Shown in pieces: positions 32,563 to 38,955 of a stretch of DNA of 64,000 nt. The notes beneath the pieces were generated by a model. That model searched no databases. It saw only the letters and a list, made by a program, of their open reading frames with translations, and had not been told where the DNA came from. This DNA comes from Caulobacter segnis. GTDB lineage: Bacteria; Pseudomonadota; Alphaproteobacteria; Caulobacterales; Caulobacteraceae. The number at the start of each line of letters is the position of its first letter. Position 1 is the first letter of the stretch. The position numbers and the translations under genes are program-made. The stretch lies in assembly GCF_003243465.1 (NCBI RefSeq), contig NZ_QFQZ01000017.1, forward strand, positions 1-64,000, in the 5' to 3' direction.

Positions 32563-34673
32563 AACGTCTTGCGCACCCGCAGATTGACCATGGTGCGCGG
32601 GTCGATCGTGCGGTCCTCGACGAAGGCGATCGCGCGGTCGCGGCCGCGATTGGCGAAGACCGTGCGGCGGATCGTGAAGTCGTCCCAGATCGTCACCTGG
32701 GCCCGGATCGCCAGGGTCGGCGTCGGCTTGTACTCGGCGAAGGCCTCGTAGTAGCGCGAGCCGCGCCAGACATTGGTCTGGTCGACGTCATAGACGCCCT
32801 GGCCCAGCAGCGGCAGCCAGGTGATCCCCCACTGGGTCTTCCACGAGACGATGTCCTGCTGGAAGCCGATATTGGCCTGGGTCGGCCGGACCTTGCTGAT
32901 CCGCCGGCCAAGGCCCGTCGTCGGGTCGGTGACGTGGGTCTTGTTCCAGTCGTTCTTGAAGGTGAAGCGGCCGCCCTTGACGCCCAGCTTGTCGGTCGGG
33001 ACCACGATGTTCAGGCTGAGGCGATCCAGCGTGCCGTCGCCGATATTGCCCACCGCCGACAGGCCGTCCGGCAGCGGCAGGCGGTCGATCACCCCGATGA
33101 TCTCGTCGTGGCGATAGCCGATCGACACCACGCCCTGGCCCCAGAAGCGCCGCTCGTAGGTCACTTCCGAGATCCAGCGCTGCTCGGGCTTCAGCTCGAC
33201 ATTGCCGCCATAGACGGTCTCGTCGTCCAGGTCGGACGAGGCGGCGAAGTCGTTGAAGTTCAGCTGACCCAGCTCGCGCTCGAAGCGAACGCGCACCTGA
33301 TTGTCGGCCATCGGCGTCCAGGTCGCCAGGAAGCGGGGCTTGGCGTAGAAGAAGCTCTTCTTGTTGTCGGCGTCGCCGCTCTGCTTGATCGTCGAGGTCT
33401 CCAGCCGCAGGCCGCCCTCGAGCGTCAGCTTCGGATTGACCCGCCAGGTCGCTTTGGAGAAGGCCTCGCCGCGCAGTTCCTCGACCTTGACCGAGGCGCT
33501 GGGCAGGGGCACGCCGACCCCGCCCACGCTGTAGGCCTGGGTCACGTCCAGCATGTTGTAGGCGCCCTCGCCGCCGGCTTCCAGGGTCAGGGCCGACGAG
33601 ACGTCGTGGCGCAGCAGGGCGCGGAAGATCGACTCGGAGCTGTCGCCGTCGGCCACGAACCGCTGCTGGTCCGAGGTCGTCCCGTTCAGCGTCTGGTCGC
33701 TGGTCTCGGCGTTGTCGAAGTTCTCGAACGAGTGGATCAGCCGCGTCTCCAGCGCCCATTTCGGCGCCAGCGGGCGGGTGTAGGTCAGGCCCAGCTCCCC
33801 AGAGTGGCTCTCCTCGGCGTAGGCGCTGCGGCGCAAGCTGGTCGGCGAGGTCAGCTCGCTCCATTCGTGCCAGTCGTTGCGGCCGAAGCGCCCCGTGGCC
33901 TCCAGCTTGCCGCCCGCCAGCGGCCCGGACCAGTTGCCCCGGATCGAGCGCCCGCCGCCCCAGCCGTCATTGCTGAACGCCTCGTCGCGGATCAGCTTGC
34001 CGGTCCCGTCGTGGCGCACGTTGCGGCCAGGCCCGTTGGAGTCGCTGGTGCCGATGCCGTCGCTGAGCGTCACGCCCCAGCTGCGATCGCCGTTGGTGGC
34101 CGTGAACTGGTAGCTGCCGCCATAGACGTCGTGGCCGCCGTGGTCGAACAGCGCGGCGTTCCAGGTGGCGATCTGCTGGTGGCTGACGCCCTTCTTCAGC
34201 ACCACGTTGACGACCACCGAATAGCCCTGCATGTCGACGCCGGGCGCCCCGCCGCGGATCAGCTCGATCCGCTCGACCCGGTTGGCCGGCGTGCGGTTCA
34301 GCACGTTCGAGCCGGTGTCGTTCTTCGAGGCCGGCCGATTGCCGTTGATCAGCACGTTGCCGACCGCGCCCTCGAAGCCGCGCGTACCCGACCCGTCCTG
34401 GATCGTGAAGCCCGGCACGCGGTTGACCATGTCCTGCGCCGTGTTCGGACGATTGGCGGCGAAGAAGTCCGGGGTGAAGACCAGGACGCCCTTCTGGGTC
34501 GCGTCGTCCATCGGCGCCTGGGAGGTGGGGCCCGTCGGGACCGGCGCCACGGCGGCGGCCTGGTCGCCCGGCTTGCCCGTTTCGCTTGTCAGGGGCGTTT
34601 CGGCCGCCTGGACCGAACCGCCGATGGCGAGCAATACGGTGGCGGCGGTCGCCAGAAGCGCGGTCTTCGTCAT
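32559..34673 (-). CDS. TonB-dependent receptor
   Basis: The 704-aa precursor has a signal peptide ending VQAAE near residue 24. The plug domain contains NTAQDMVNRVPGFTIQDGSG, TRGFEGAVGNVLINGNRPA and RIELIRGGAPGVDMQGYSVV. The barrel ends TMVNLRVRKTF. The plug pattern with NRVPGF and LINGNRPASK is common in Caulobacter receptors for plant-derived compounds, but no ligand can be assigned. The ATG at 34673 was chosen over a TTG three bases upstream. Its promoter region carries a spaced inverted repeat at 34781-34845. Confidence 0.92.
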   Translation of the reverse strand: MTKTALLATAATVLLAIGGSVQAAETPLTSETGKPGDQAAAVAPVPTGPTSQAPMDDATQKGVLVFTPDFFAANRPNTAQDMVNRVPGFTIQDGSGTRGFEGAVGNVLINGNRPASKNDTGSNVLNRTPANRVERIELIRGGAPGVDMQGYSVVVNVVLKKGVSHQQIATWNAALFDHGGHDVYGGSYQFTATNGDRSWGVTLSDGIGTSDSNGPGRNVRHDGTGKLIRDEAFSNDGWGGGRSIRGNWSGPLAGGKLEATGRFGRNDWHEWSELTSPTSLRRSAYAEESHSGELGLTYTRPLAPKWALETRLIHSFENFDNAETSDQTLNGTTSDQQRFVADGDSSESIFRALLRHDVSSALTLEAGGEGAYNMLDVTQAYSVGGVGVPLPSASVKVEELRGEAFSKATWRVNPKLTLEGGLRLETSTIKQSGDADNKKSFFYAKPRFLATWTPMADNQVRVRFERELGQLNFNDFAASSDLDDETVYGGNVELKPEQRWISEVTYERRFWGQGVVSIGYRHDEIIGVIDRLPLPDGLSAVGNIGDGTLDRLSLNIVVPTDKLGVKGGRFTFKNDWNKTHVTDPTTGLGRRISKVRPTQANIGFQQDIVSWKTQWGITWLPLLGQGVYDVDQTNVWRGSRYYEAFAEYKPTPTLAIRAQVTIWDDFTIRRTVFANRGRDRAIAFVEDRTIDPRTMVNLRVRKTF

Positions 34674-34780
34674 CAACTTTCCCCTCAGCGAGGAGATCTG
34701 TGACCGCCGGGTCCGTTCATCTCAAGTTACAAGCCGGAAAGGTGGATTACTTCTCTGAAAGATTACAGGATCGTCATGTT

Positions 34781-34845
34781 TATACACGGCGGCTCTGTGG
34801 ATAAGTCTCGTCGCGCCGGCCGAAACTCTTAAGACTTCGTGTATA
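34781..34845. promoter_or_regulatory. Spaced inverted repeat upstream of the TonB receptor
   Basis: TATACACG (34781-34788) and CGTGTATA (34838-34845) are exact reverse complements 49 bases apart in an AT-richer gap between the receptor and a small gene. It may be a bipartite operator or simply a stem. Confidence 0.3.
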
Positions 34846-34858
34846 GGCGCCGCCGGGG

Positions 34859-35074
34859 TCAGCCCTCGTTGGCGGGCGGGGCGTGAGGCTCGGGGATCGG
34901 CGGTGTCTCGTCCAGCCGCGCCCTCAGCATCCGCAGATACTCGTACTCCTTTCGGCGCTGCAGCTCCTGGGCGACCCGCATCCGCTCGGCGCGGATGGCG
35001 TCGACCGAGCTGTCGGCGTTGACAACGCCGATCTGGGGCGAGGTCGGCGAGGCCGGGGGTCTGTGCTTGGACAT
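34859..35074 (-). CDS. Small hypothetical protein (71 aa)
   Basis: The frame starts MSKHRPPASPTSPQIGVVNA with an ATG at 35074 and a possible ribosome site AGGAAC just upstream. Residues about 25-55 are a charged helix rich in arginine and glutamate (AIRAERMRVAQELQRRKEYE), flanked by proline-rich ends. No family was recognised. It is upstream of the TonB receptor on the same strand, 185 bases away. Small size makes the call moderate. Confidence 0.5.
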   Translation of the reverse strand: MSKHRPPASPTSPQIGVVNADSSVDAIRAERMRVAQELQRRKEYEYLRMLRARLDETPPIPEPHAPPANEG

Positions 35075-35247
35075 CGAAGGTTCCTGTCTCCATCGGTTTT
35101 GGACATGCGGCGACGGTCTTCCGCCGGAAAGGCCGGCGGGCTGGGGAGGCGGCGGAGCTCCGGGGCGCGCCCGGATGGATGTTGGAGTTACCGTTTCGAC
35201 GAGACCCGGATGCTCCGCGCGATCGTTTGGACGAAAGCCCTCGGCGC

Positions 35248-35392
35248 GCGGGGTTTTAACCCGCTACCGAAAGAGGCCTCCGGCGGGCGGGAGGGAAAGC
35301 GACCCTCCCGGACCGCGCGGGCGATTTCAGCCCGCGCCTGGCGCGGTCCCCAGGGCCCTTCCGATCTGAGTAATCAGATCGGATAAAAGGGC
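35248..35392. repeat. Run of four stem-loops, structured repeat or RNA element
   Basis: Four hairpins follow one another. GCGGG (35248-35252) pairs with CCCGC (35260-35264). CGGGAGGG (35288-35295) pairs with CCCTCCCG (35303-35310). GCGCGGGC (35315-35322) pairs with GCCCGCGC (35330-35337). GCCCTTCCGATCTGA (35355-35369) pairs with TCAGATCGG (35374-35382) plus AAGGGC (35387-35392). The last is a 15-bp stem with a four-base bulge. No T-run terminates the set. It could be an interspersed repeat or a structured transcript. Confidence 0.5.
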
Positions 35393-35610
35393 TCTGCCCA
35401 AAAGACTCCGCGTCGCGAGCATGGCCCCCGGCCCGACCGCCGGACGGCGCCGCCCCGTCTGGAGCTGTCGCCCTTCCGCCGGCCCGCCGGGCCCCGCGAC
35501 GCCGAGCCGGACCGCATCCCGCTCGACCACCCCCGCCGCCCGTTCGGTCGCCAGCTGGACGGCCTCCCCCGCGACGGGGCGAGGACCAGTATGGGCATGG
35601 GTCTGGAGGG
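35387..35610 (+). other. Start-less coding-like frame, possible gene remnant
   Basis: After a TAA at 35384-35386 the frame stays open and reads like a real protein tail: RLELSPFRRPAGPRDAEPDR and then IPLDHPRRPFGRQLDGLPRD. It lacks a start codon until 35591 and runs on into the palindromic repeat. It may be the 3' end of a decayed gene. No family recognised. Confidence 0.25.
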
Positions 35611-35700
35611 GGAGGAAAGATTGAGCTGTAAAAATGAGAAGTCATTGATTGGGTTGGATTCGATTCCGGATACGCGGCTGCGTAGAGGGTGTTTTGAGCG

Positions 35701-35824
35701 CCTTCTCCCCTTGCGGGAGAAGGTGTCGGCGAAGCCGACGGATGAGGGGTCGATAAACGGCGCCGCTCGCGAAACCCCTCACCCGACCCGCTGCGCGGCC
35801 ACCCTCTCCCGCAAGGGGAGAGGG
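35701..35824. repeat. Palindromic interspersed repeat, copy 1
   Basis: Starts CCTTCTCCCCTTGCGGGAG and ends ACCCTCTCCCGCAAGGGGAG with trailing AGGG; the two ends are near-perfect reverse complements. The middle holds GACGGATGAGGGGTCGATAA and ACCCCTCACCCG. Further copies lie at 36280-36402 and 36791-36960. Confidence 0.9.
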
Positions 35825-35895
35825 ATTTTCTCCCGCCCCCCTGTCGGCCCGCGCCCGCCTCATCCGTCCTCGCTCCAACAGAGGGGACCACGCAC

Positions 35896-36324
35896 ATGCG
35901 CGAGAAGATCACGACCTGGGCCGGGTGGATGCTGTCGGGGGCGTTTTCCCTGTTCATCGCCGGCGCCTCGGTCGCGCCGAAGCTGCTGCATCTGCCGGCG
36001 GCCACCCAGACCCTGGAAAAGCTGGGCTGGAACCCGCGCCACACCCTGATGATCGGGATCATCGAGGCCACGTGCCTGGTGCTCTACCTGATCCCGCGCA
36101 CCCGCCTCCTGGGCGCGGTGCTGTTCACGGGCCTCCTGGGCGGGGCCATGGCCACCCAGATCCGCGCCGGGAGCCCGCTGTTCAGCCACGTACTGTTCAG
36201 CCTCTATCTGGGCCTCTTCCTGTGGGGCGGCCTCTGGCTGCGCGACCCGACGCTGCGGGCGGTATTTCCGTTTAGCCCCCCTTCTCCCCTTGCGGGAGAA
36301 GGTGTCCGCGAAGCGGACGGATGA
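35896..36324 (+). CDS. DoxX-like small membrane protein with repeat-encoded tail
   Basis: The 142-aa protein starts MREKITTWAGWMLSGAFSLF and has four hydrophobic segments (about residues 9-30, 47-67, 72-90, 99-118), with PKLLHLPAATQTLEKLGWNP between the first two, as in DoxX-like/DUF4267-type proteins. The function of this group is unknown. Residues 129-142 (PSPLAGEGVREADG) are read from the start of the repeat at 36280, whose GGATGAGG supplies the TGA stop. The native C-terminus has therefore probably been replaced or extended by the repeat. Confidence 0.8.
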   Translation: MREKITTWAGWMLSGAFSLFIAGASVAPKLLHLPAATQTLEKLGWNPRHTLMIGIIEATCLVLYLIPRTRLLGAVLFTGLLGGAMATQIRAGSPLFSHVLFSLYLGLFLWGGLWLRDPTLRAVFPFSPPSPLAGEGVREADG

Positions 36325-36402
36325 GGGGTCGATAAACGGCGCCGCCCGCGCAACCCCTCACCCGGCCCTGACGGGCCACCCTCTCCCGCAAGGGGAGAGG
36401 GG
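36280..36402. repeat. Palindromic interspersed repeat, copy 2
   Basis: Same ends as copy 1 (CCTTCTCCCCTTGCGGGAG and CCCTCTCCCGCAAGGGGAG). It starts exactly on a codon boundary inside the DoxX-like gene, so its first 45 bases are translated. Confidence 0.9.
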
Positions 36403-36439
36403 GTTGCTTTGTTCTACATGTTCCCGTTATGTTCTATTC

Positions 36440-36847
36440 ATGGTTGATCGCCCGCGCCAACTCGCCTTCGCTCGTCGGCTGCGCCGCGAGCCGCCGGCGA
36501 CCGAGCGTCTGCTTTGGCGGCTGCTGCGTGACCGCCGGCTCGAGGGTCTGAAGTTTCGACGGCAGGTCCCGATCGGCCGCTATGTCGTGGACTTCGTCTG
36601 CCTGCGTCATCGCCTGGTCATCGAGGCGGACGGCCCCCACCACCAGGACTCGCCGACCGACCCGATCCGCGACGCCTGGCTGAGCGGGCAGGGCTTTCGT
36701 GTGCTGAGGTTCGCCAACGGCCAGATCCAGGGCTATCCGGACCGCGTGTTGGGCCTGATCCTGGAGGCTGTCGCCGCGCCGCTGACGCCTCCTTCTCCCC
36801 TTGCGGGAGAAGGTGTCGCCCCGGACCTGATCCGGGGCGACGGATGA
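36440..36847 (+). CDS. DUF559 endonuclease-like protein with repeat-encoded tail
   Basis: The 135-aa protein starts MVDRPRQLAFARRLRREPPA and has the DUF559 (Vsr/restriction-like) core: TERLLWRLLRDRRLEGLKFR, RQVPIGRYVVDFVCLRHRLV, IEADGPHHQ and GFRVLRFANGQI. The D..E-x-D-G arrangement suggests a nuclease fold of the PD-(D/E)XK class, but no DNA target is known. Residues 118-135 (PSPLAGEGVAPDLIRGDG) come from repeat copy 3, in the same frame as in the DoxX-like gene. ATG at 36440 chosen; the longer frame upstream runs through repeat copy 2. Confidence 0.85.
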   Translation: MVDRPRQLAFARRLRREPPATERLLWRLLRDRRLEGLKFRRQVPIGRYVVDFVCLRHRLVIEADGPHHQDSPTDPIRDAWLSGQGFRVLRFANGQIQGYPDRVLGLILEAVAAPLTPPSPLAGEGVAPDLIRGDG

Positions 36848-36985
36848 GGGGTCGATAAACCCATCCGCCGCCGCCCGACCTGTCCGCCATCGCGGCGCCG
36901 CCCGTGCGACCCCTCGCCCGACCCACTGCGTGGGCCACCCTCTCCCGCAAGGGGAGAGGGGAACTGACGGATGAGGGGTCGATAG
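36791..36985. repeat. Palindromic interspersed repeat, copy 3 plus a partial copy
   Basis: Copy 3 runs from CCTTCTCCCC at 36791 to GCAAGGGGAGAGGG at 36960 and is longer in the middle than copies 1 and 2. A partial copy with TGACGGATGAGGGGTCGATA follows at 36965-36984. The first 57 bases are translated as the end of the DUF559 gene. Confidence 0.85.
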
Positions 36986-37039
36986 CCCCATCCGCAACCG
37001 CCCCTGCCACCCCCGACCGCCCCAGGTCGGGCCAAGCCT

Positions 37040-37190
37040 TACATCTCTTGGAGGCTGCAGCGTGCTGGGCGGGCCGGGTTGGTCAAGGACCGGCCTCCGG
37101 CCGGCCGCGCAGCGGCGGCGCTCTGCGCCGTCCTTGAGCAACCCGGCCCGCCCAGCGATCGTCTCGCCGTGAGATGTAAAGGGGGGGGGG
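37040..37190. repeat. Large inverted repeat followed by a ten-G run
   Basis: Outer arms TTACATCTC (37040-37048) and GAGATGTAA (37171-37179). Inner arms GCTGGGCGGGCCGGGTT from 37064 and AACCCGGCCCGCCCAGC ending 37156. The inner arms continue with TCAAGGAC against GTCCTTGA. Ten G bases follow at 37181-37190. It lies just upstream of the methyltransferase-AlkB cassette and could be a non-autonomous mobile element end, a phase-variable spacer or a transcript structure. The rest of the gap 36986-37261 has no gene that I can support. Confidence 0.65.
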
Positions 37191-37261
37191 AGCTTTCGTG
37201 AGGCCGAAAACGCGATAGAGTTCGAGTTGAAATGCTCGGGAAGGTGGTTTTCGGAGGGGTT

Positions 37262-38134
37262 ATGACTATCTTTGAGCTCGTGAAGTTGACTCTTGATGAA
37301 CTCTACCAAGATGCTGTCACGGAGCACGGGACTGAGGTCGATCAGGTAATCACTGAGTGTCTTGGCTATTTAAGTGACTCTTATAAGGACTTGACGAGTG
37401 ACGAGCGCGAGCCGGTCAACTACGGCGATCCTGCTGTCCGATTTGCATATGTTTTTAGGTACGTTGCGGCGCATGGCGACTATATCGTTCAGCTTCTGAA
37501 GGCTTTCAGAGCTGAAATGGGAGGCGCTATATTCTCGGAGCCCACTGTTCGTGTGACGTGCATAGGTGGTGGTCCAGGAAGTGATGTAATTGCTGTTCTG
37601 AAATATCTCAGTGATATGGGAAAGCATGAGAAAGCCCAGAAGTTGATTTGCTATCTCTTGGATGGCGAGCAGGGGTGGGCTGACGCTTGGACTGAGTTTG
37701 ATGAAAAAATTCAAACTGATGTGAAGGTAAGTCCCGTTTTCCAGAAGTTAGACGTCTCGGATTCTGGATCTTGGAAGTCACAGAAGAAATTTCTGCAATC
37801 TGATATTTTCACAATGAGTTATTTTGTCTCCGAGGTGATGTCGCAGGACGCTGAAGGTGATGTAAGTGATTTTTGGATGAAGCTATTCGAAGGTGCCAAG
37901 CCTGGCGCGCTATTCTTCTATATCGACAATGGTGCCAAGCCATTCAATGAATATATTGATGGGCTTGCGGGCGCGGCGGGGCTGGAAACTGTGTTCTCGA
38001 TAGATAATAAGCGCTTTACGCCAAGTTATTCTGAGCAGGCTTCGGAATTGGCAGAGTACCGGAAGAAATTCGACGGGTTGAATCCGAAAATACAAGCTTA
38101 TCTAAGTTGTAGGGTTTTCCGGAAGCCGTCATGA
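37262..38134 (+). CDS. Putative SAM-dependent methyltransferase, first gene of an AlkB cassette
   Basis: The 290-aa protein starts MTIFELVKLTLDELYQDAVT; the ATG at 37262 has GGAGGGG just upstream, better than the ATG at 37232. Residues 100-108 CIGGGPGSD form a glycine-rich SAM-binding loop after a beta strand (VRVT), 133-143 LDGEQGWADAW could be the acidic motif II, and 181-192 DIFTMSYFVSEV resembles motif IV of Rossmann methyltransferases. No DNA methylase NPPY or DPPY motif is present. Substrate unknown. Base use is unlike the neighbours: 26 G+C in the 60 bases 37561-37620. It overlaps the next gene by ATGA. Confidence 0.7.
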   Translation: MTIFELVKLTLDELYQDAVTEHGTEVDQVITECLGYLSDSYKDLTSDEREPVNYGDPAVRFAYVFRYVAAHGDYIVQLLKAFRAEMGGAIFSEPTVRVTCIGGGPGSDVIAVLKYLSDMGKHEKAQKLICYLLDGEQGWADAWTEFDEKIQTDVKVSPVFQKLDVSDSGSWKSQKKFLQSDIFTMSYFVSEVMSQDAEGDVSDFWMKLFEGAKPGALFFYIDNGAKPFNEYIDGLAGAAGLETVFSIDNKRFTPSYSEQASELAEYRKKFDGLNPKIQAYLSCRVFRKPS

Positions 38135-38736
38135 GCGACCTTTTTGGATCGAATGTTTTTAACTCGGTCGCTATGGATGGCGCTGACGTAAAATATGCGG
38201 CTCACGTTGATTTGGGATTGGATCCACAAAGGTTATTCTTAGAGTTGAGGGACGAAATTCCCTGGAGGCAGGAGGAGGTTTCTGTCTGGGGGAAGCGCCA
38301 TTTACAGCCTCGGTTGATCTTTTGGATGGGAGATTCTGGGAAGGGCTACGCATATTCCGGTATTGCCCTCCGTCCCGAACCCTGGAGTCCGAGGATTGCG
38401 GCCATCAAGAAAACAATAGAACGCCTTCTGGGCCGAAGCTTCAACTCAGTGCTTTTGAATTATTACAGAGATAATAGAGATAGTATGGGCATGCACAGTG
38501 ACGATGAGCCGGAGCTAGGGCCAGAGCCGGTCATCGCCTCTCTAAGCATTGGTGCGGTGAGGACGCTCACTTTCAAATCTAAATTGAATTCTGACTCGAG
38601 AAAACTTCGCCTCGAATCTGGGAGTCTTCTGGTTATGGCGGGGCAGACCCAAAAGAACTGGAAGCACGGAATCGGAAAGGAGACGGCACCGTGCGGTGGC
38701 CGGATCAATTTGACGTTCCGAACTATCTATAGTTAG
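38131..38736 (+). CDS. AlkB-type 2-oxoglutarate/Fe(II) dioxygenase (ALKBH2/3-like)
   Basis: The 201-aa protein has the AlkB catalytic set: NYYRDNRDSMGMHSDDEPEL gives iron ligands H122 and D124, NWKHGIGKE gives H179, and GGRINLTFR gives R191 and R197, the spaced arginines that bind 2-oxoglutarate. PWRQEE and LQPRLIFWMGD match the nucleotide-recognition lid region. It is closer to eukaryotic-type ALKBH2/3 than to E. coli AlkB. Such enzymes remove methyl groups from DNA or RNA bases. Codon use is AT-richer than the window (28 G+C in 38461-38520). It is translationally coupled to the methyltransferase-like gene. Confidence 0.9.
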   Translation: MSDLFGSNVFNSVAMDGADVKYAAHVDLGLDPQRLFLELRDEIPWRQEEVSVWGKRHLQPRLIFWMGDSGKGYAYSGIALRPEPWSPRIAAIKKTIERLLGRSFNSVLLNYYRDNRDSMGMHSDDEPELGPEPVIASLSIGAVRTLTFKSKLNSDSRKLRLESGSLLVMAGQTQKNWKHGIGKETAPCGGRINLTFRTIYS

Positions 38737-38787
38737 GCGGGCATCCCCCTTCCCCCGCCGCCCCACATCCGCTACACCGCCCCCGCA

Positions 38788-38868
38788 ATGACCCGCACGC
38801 CGCACCATCACGGCCACCACCACCATCCGACCTCGCCTCGCGGGATCGGCCGGGTCCGCTCGCTCTAA
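38788..38868 (+). CDS. Histidine-rich leader peptide of the hisS operon
   Basis: A 27-codon frame from ATG at 38788 to TAA at 38866-38868 encodes a 26-aa peptide starting MTRTPHHHGHHHH, with seven histidine codons in eight positions. It lies 87 bases ahead of hisS. This is what a his attenuator leader looks like: ribosome stalling at His codons reports charged tRNA-His. There is no evident ribosome site, but GCTACACC at 38771-38778, similar to the Caulobacter -10 element, would place the transcript start near the ATG, so leaderless initiation is possible. Previously named his leaders are mostly from gammaproteobacteria. Confidence 0.65.
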   Translation: MTRTPHHHGHHHHPTSPRGIGRVRSL

Positions 38869-38872
38869 AAGC

Positions 38873-38914
38873 AAGCCCCCAGCCTGAGCCCCGCCTAGCG
38901 GATGGGGCTTGGCT
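38873..38914 (+). promoter_or_regulatory. Candidate attenuator with competing stems before hisS
   Basis: GGGGCTT (38904-38910) can pair with AAGCCCC (38873-38879) or, as part of GGGGCTTGGCT, with AGCC plus AGCCCC (38881-38892). The two pairings exclude each other, as in attenuators. No U-run follows, so it may act on translation or with Rho rather than as an intrinsic terminator. Confidence 0.45.
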
Positions 38915-38955
38915 CAAGCGCCATCCGTCGAAGCCTTGAAGTTTAAGGACCGACG

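Larger units (their letters stand above)
35075..35895. other. 821-base gap without a convincing gene
   Basis: The gap holds a tandem set of hairpins (35248-35392), a coding-looking but start-less frame (35387-35610) and one copy of a palindromic repeat (35701-35824). I see nothing supportable in 35075-35247. Confidence 0.6.

Noticed and set aside
35701..36960. CRISPR array
   Set aside because: Three similar units occur, but they are about 120-170 bp palindromic repeats spaced by genes, not short direct repeats with unique spacers.
37262..38134. Classical DNA methyltransferase of a restriction system
   Set aside because: No NPPY/DPPY catalytic motif and no restriction or specificity subunit next to it; only a SAM-loop-like glycine motif is visible.
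38788..38868. His-rich peptide as a metal-binding protein
   Set aside because: Position directly before hisS-hisZ-hisG makes a His-codon attenuator leader the simpler explanation.
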